Of a DNA stretch of 7,611 bases, positions 5,913 to 7,611 are shown piece after piece. The DNA is taken from the NCBI GenBank assembly GCA_900553055.1, contig USBV01000073.1, positions 1-7,611 of the forward strand. The letters are read 5' to 3'. A model generated the notes under the pieces. The model was not told where the DNA came from, did not search any database, and saw only the letters and a list, made by a program, of their open reading frames with translations. Source of the DNA: an uncultured Phascolarctobacterium sp. Its GTDB lineage: Bacteria > Bacillota > Negativicutes > Acidaminococcales > Acidaminococcaceae. Positions within the stretch are counted from its first letter, which is position 1; the number at the start of each line of letters is the position of its first letter. Both the position numbers and the translations under genes were made by a program.

Positions 5913-7088
5913 ATGTCATACATCCGCTTAGTTAATGTTACAAAAAGATTTGGTGATGTTACTGCCGTCGATAACCTGAATATCGAAATCGGCAAGGGCG
6001 AATGCTTCTCCATGCTGGGTCCTTCCGGCTGCGGTAAAACCACTACCCTGCGTATGGTTGCCGGCTTTGAGGATTTATCCGATGGTGAGGTGTGGGTAGG
6101 CGACCGCCTGCTTTCTTCTCCTAAAAAGCATCACTATACTCCCCCCGAAAACCGTAATTTCGGCATGGTTTTCCAAGCCTTCGCCGTATGGCCCCATATG
6201 AGCGTTTATGAAAACGTGGCCTTCCCCCTGCGTCTGCGCAAGCTGCCCAATGCGGAAATCGAGCAACGCACTAAGGACGCACTGACCGCCACCAACCTGC
6301 TCAAATCTGCTAACGATAGCCCGGCCGACCTTTCCGGCGGCGGCAAGCAGCGTGTAGCCTTGGCCCGCGCTCTGGCTATCAACCCCGACGTAATGCTTTT
6401 GGACGAGCCCCTCTCCAGCTTGGACCCCCATCTGCGTGAGGAAATGCGCTTTGAGATTAAAGACTTGCAACGCAAATATGGCTTCTCTATTATTTACGTA
6501 ACCCATGACCAGACCGAAGCTATGACGATGGCTTCCCGTATCGTGGTCATGAAGGACGGCGTTGTGCAGCAGGTGGATACGCCTCAGAACCTGTACGACT
6601 TCCCGGCAAACGAGTTCGTCGCAGGCTTCATCGGTTCTCCGCAGATGAACTTCTTCGACGTGCGCCTCAAGCGCGAAAACAACGAAGTTGTTGCGTACTT
6701 TGGCGACAACAAGATCGTTGTGCCGCAGGGCAAGGTTTCCAAGTTTGTGGATGAGTCCTATGTGGGCCGCGAAGTTGTCATGGGCATCCGCCCGGAAAAC
6801 ATCCATGACGATGAAATGTTCCTCGCCAACGCTGCCGATGCGGCCATCGACGTGAAGGTTGAAGTGACTGAAAAGATGGGCTCTGAAACCTATCTGTACC
6901 TGACCACCACCGGCAAGGAAGGCAACATCATCGCTCGCGTCAACCCGCGCACGACGTCCATCGCTGGCGCTGAAATCAAGGTGGCGTTCGACGTGAACCA
7001 CCTGCACTTCTTCGACAAGGAAACCGCCCGCACTATTCTGGTGTCCGATGCTGTTCCCGCGCCGACCAAGACCAATCTGACGAAGTAA
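5913..7088 (+). CDS. ABC transporter ATPase, second of two; apparent hybrid of iron-type and MsmK/UgpC-type halves
   Basis: Encodes 391 residues. Walker A GPSGCGKT is at 36-43, the Q-loop Gln at 88 in VFQAFAVWPHM, Walker B with D164/E165, and the H-loop His198 in VTHDQ. The signature reads LSGGG (140-144), with Gly in place of the usual Gln. Up to VTHDQ it resembles the first ATPase (shared AVWPHM and REEMRFEIK). After that it reads TEAMTMASRIVVMKDG, ANEFVAGFIGSPQMNFF, GIRPENIHDDE and EVTEKMGSETYLYL, the pattern of MsmK/UgpC sugar ATPases of Clostridia including their TOBE domain. Codon use changes at the same place (CCG and ACG appear, GTA disappears). No AGGAGG precedes the ATG; only GAGTGAG is present, so translation probably depends on coupling to the permease 5 bases upstream. 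Either a true recombinant or an assembly join; the reading frame is intact throughout. Confidence 0.88.
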   Translation: MSYIRLVNVTKRFGDVTAVDNLNIEIGKGECFSMLGPSGCGKTTTLRMVAGFEDLSDGEVWVGDRLLSSPKKHHYTPPENRNFGMVFQAFAVWPHMSVYENVAFPLRLRKLPNAEIEQRTKDALTATNLLKSANDSPADLSGGGKQRVALARALAINPDVMLLDEPLSSLDPHLREEMRFEIKDLQRKYGFSIIYVTHDQTEAMTMASRIVVMKDGVVQQVDTPQNLYDFPANEFVAGFIGSPQMNFFDVRLKRENNEVVAYFGDNKIVVPQGKVSKFVDESYVGREVVMGIRPENIHDDEMFLANAADAAIDVKVEVTEKMGSETYLYLTTTGKEGNIIARVNPRTTSIAGAEIKVAFDVNHLHFFDKETARTILVSDAVPAPTKTNLTK

Positions 7089-7111
7089 TTCACTTCACAC
7101 AGAATTTTCAG

Positions 7112-7154
7112 GAAGCACTTTCTCCGTAATGGGGAGGGTGCTTCTTTCTTTTTC
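7112..7154 (+). terminator. Rho-independent terminator after the second ATPase
   Basis: GAAGCACTTTCTCC (7112-7125) pairs over 14 positions (three G-U) with GGGGAGGGTGCTTC (7131-7144) around GTAAT, and is followed by TTTCTTTTTC. It lies 23 bases beyond the stop codon and closes the unit. Confidence 0.92.
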
Positions 7155-7199
7155 ATCGGCAGAACGTTTGTTTTTGTGCTAAATTCACAAAAAAATTTC

Positions 7200-7215
7200 G
7201 ATTTTCGGCAAAATC
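7200..7215. repeat. palindrome just upstream of a promoter, possible operator
   Basis: GATTTT (7200-7205) and AAAATC (7210-7215) are perfect inverted half-sites around CGGC, ending 4 bases before the -35 region of the next promoter. The position suits a regulator site, perhaps autoregulation by the downstream gene; this is inference. Confidence 0.25.
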
Positions 7216-7218
7216 CGC

Positions 7219-7247
7219 TTTTCTCCCGCGCGAAAGTGTGCTATACT
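7219..7247 (+). promoter_or_regulatory. extended -10 promoter of the 3' regulator-like gene
   Basis: TATACT at 7242-7247 carries the TGn extension (7239-7241). The -35 position, 17 bases upstream (TTTTCT, 7219-7224), is weak, as is common for extended -10 promoters. Transcription would start near 7254. Confidence 0.5.
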
Positions 7248-7269
7248 GAAATAGGATATTCGGATACAA

Positions 7270-7300
7270 GCGCCGCGTGGGATGGCGGCGCGAAAGGGGC
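7270..7300 (+). promoter_or_regulatory. leader hairpin abutting the ribosome binding site
   Basis: GCGCCGC (7270-7276) pairs perfectly with GCGGCGC (7285-7291) around an 8-base loop. GAAAGGGGC, the likely ribosome binding site, follows directly at 7292-7300. The hairpin leaves the site exposed and may set its accessibility. Confidence 0.4.
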
Positions 7301-7308
7301 GTATACCT

Positions 7309-7611
7309 TTGATGAACAAACGTTTGCAGGAGCAGGTTGACAACGTGCTGAATCGCCTGAGTGTACCCATCACGATTCTGGATGCGGATTCGGACAGACT
7401 GCCGGACGGGATGCCGCTATCTACGCTTCGCCTGACTGAGGGCGAAGCGCGCGCCATGCTGGGCAGCCTGTATATGGCGGTGCCATCGCTGCATATCGTG
7501 CTGACTTGTGCCGAGCAGCAGCCCGGCGCGCGCGACGTGCTGCAGCTGGCGGCGATGTTGATTGCCGCGCTCGACCACTCCGGCGAAAATCGCACCGAGA
7601 GCAGCAGCGAC
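7309..7611 (+). CDS. N-terminal part of an unrecognised protein, possibly a PucR/CdaR-like regulator, cut by window edge
   Basis: The frame stays open to the window end: 100 codons from the ATG at 7312, or one more from an in-frame TTG at 7309, which lies at the better distance (9 bases, against 12) from the GAAAGGGGC site. The protein starts MNKRLQEQVDNVLNRLSVPI, then has alternating hydrophobic strands (ITILDAD, LHIVLTCA) and an amphipathic helix (RDVLQLAAMLIAALD), then a polar Ser-rich stretch. There is no membrane segment or signal peptide. This layout is reminiscent of the N-terminal sensing part of PucR/CdaR-type helix-turn-helix regulators, which I recall being found beside MsmK/UgpC ATPase genes in Clostridia, but no diagnostic motif is present and the DNA-binding part would lie outside the window. 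Codon use (GTG, CTG, GCG, CGC, some CCG) matches the 3' part of the ATPase gene before it, not the rest of the window. Confidence 0.6.
   Translation, partial: MMNKRLQEQVDNVLNRLSVPITILDADSDRLPDGMPLSTLRLTEGEARAMLGSLYMAVPSLHIVLTCAEQQPGARDVLQLAAMLIAALDHSGENRTESSSD

Noticed and set aside
6075..7007. 310-codon frame antisense to the second ATPase
   Set aside because: Shadow of an ATPase gene whose Walker, signature and H-loop motifs are all in the sense frame; His/Val-rich antisense composition is typical of such shadows.
7185..7595. 136-codon minus-strand frame at the right end
   Set aside because: It crosses the extended -10 promoter and GC hairpin of the plus-strand gene and has a Ser/Arg-rich composition typical of antisense frames.
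1..7611. CRISPR arrays, tRNA or rRNA genes, insertion sequences, attachment sites
   Set aside because: I saw no evenly spaced direct repeats, cloverleaf sequences, transposase motifs or terminal inverted repeats.

Overview
The window looks like a low-to-mid GC Firmicute with strong AGGAGG ribosome binding sites, Rho-independent terminators with U tracts and a lipoprotein-type transport protein. Codon use and gene style would suit a Negativicute such as a Phascolarctobacterium/Acidaminococcus relative, but that placement is an impression only.

Layout. (1) Positions 1-1187, minus strand: trmB (tRNA m7G46 methyltransferase), then after 15 bases the first 177 codons of a SEDS-family membrane protein (FtsW/RodA/SpoVE type) that runs off the left edge. 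(2) 1188-1399: divergent promoter region. (3) 1400-1712, plus strand: a single-gene cold-shock-domain transcription unit with its own promoter and terminator. (4) 1713-1966: AT-rich intergenic DNA with an inverted repeat, a candidate promoter and a roughly 105-base structured leader that can fold as a three-way junction, whose closing helix covers the bases between the Shine-Dalgarno and the start codon of the next gene. (5) 1967-7088, plus strand: a complete ABC importer of the ferric-iron/AfuABC class. It comprises a solute-binding lipoprotein, a terminator-like hairpin, a first ATPase, a fused two-domain permease (1-base overlap with the ATPase stop) and a second ATPase (5-base gap). (6) 7112-7154: strong terminator. 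(7) 7155-7611: extended -10 promoter, leader hairpin and the start of an unrecognised, possibly PucR/CdaR-like regulator that is cut by the right edge.

How they work together: the lipoprotein captures a substrate outside the membrane, the 565-residue permease supplies both membrane halves, and one or both ATPases supply the nucleotide-binding domains. The hairpin after the binding-protein gene would keep that protein in excess over the membrane parts. The substrate is not settled: ferric iron is the family default, but I see no Tyr-Tyr pair of the kind that binds iron.

The two observations most worth following are the riboswitch-like leader (about 1859-1966) and the second ATPase. That ATPase appears to be a hybrid: its first ~200 residues are of the iron-transporter type and its remainder is of the MsmK/UgpC sugar-transporter type. 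A sharp change of codon use falls at the same point (about 6507-6525). The right-hand end may therefore come from another locus or another genome, by recombination or by a metagenome assembly join.
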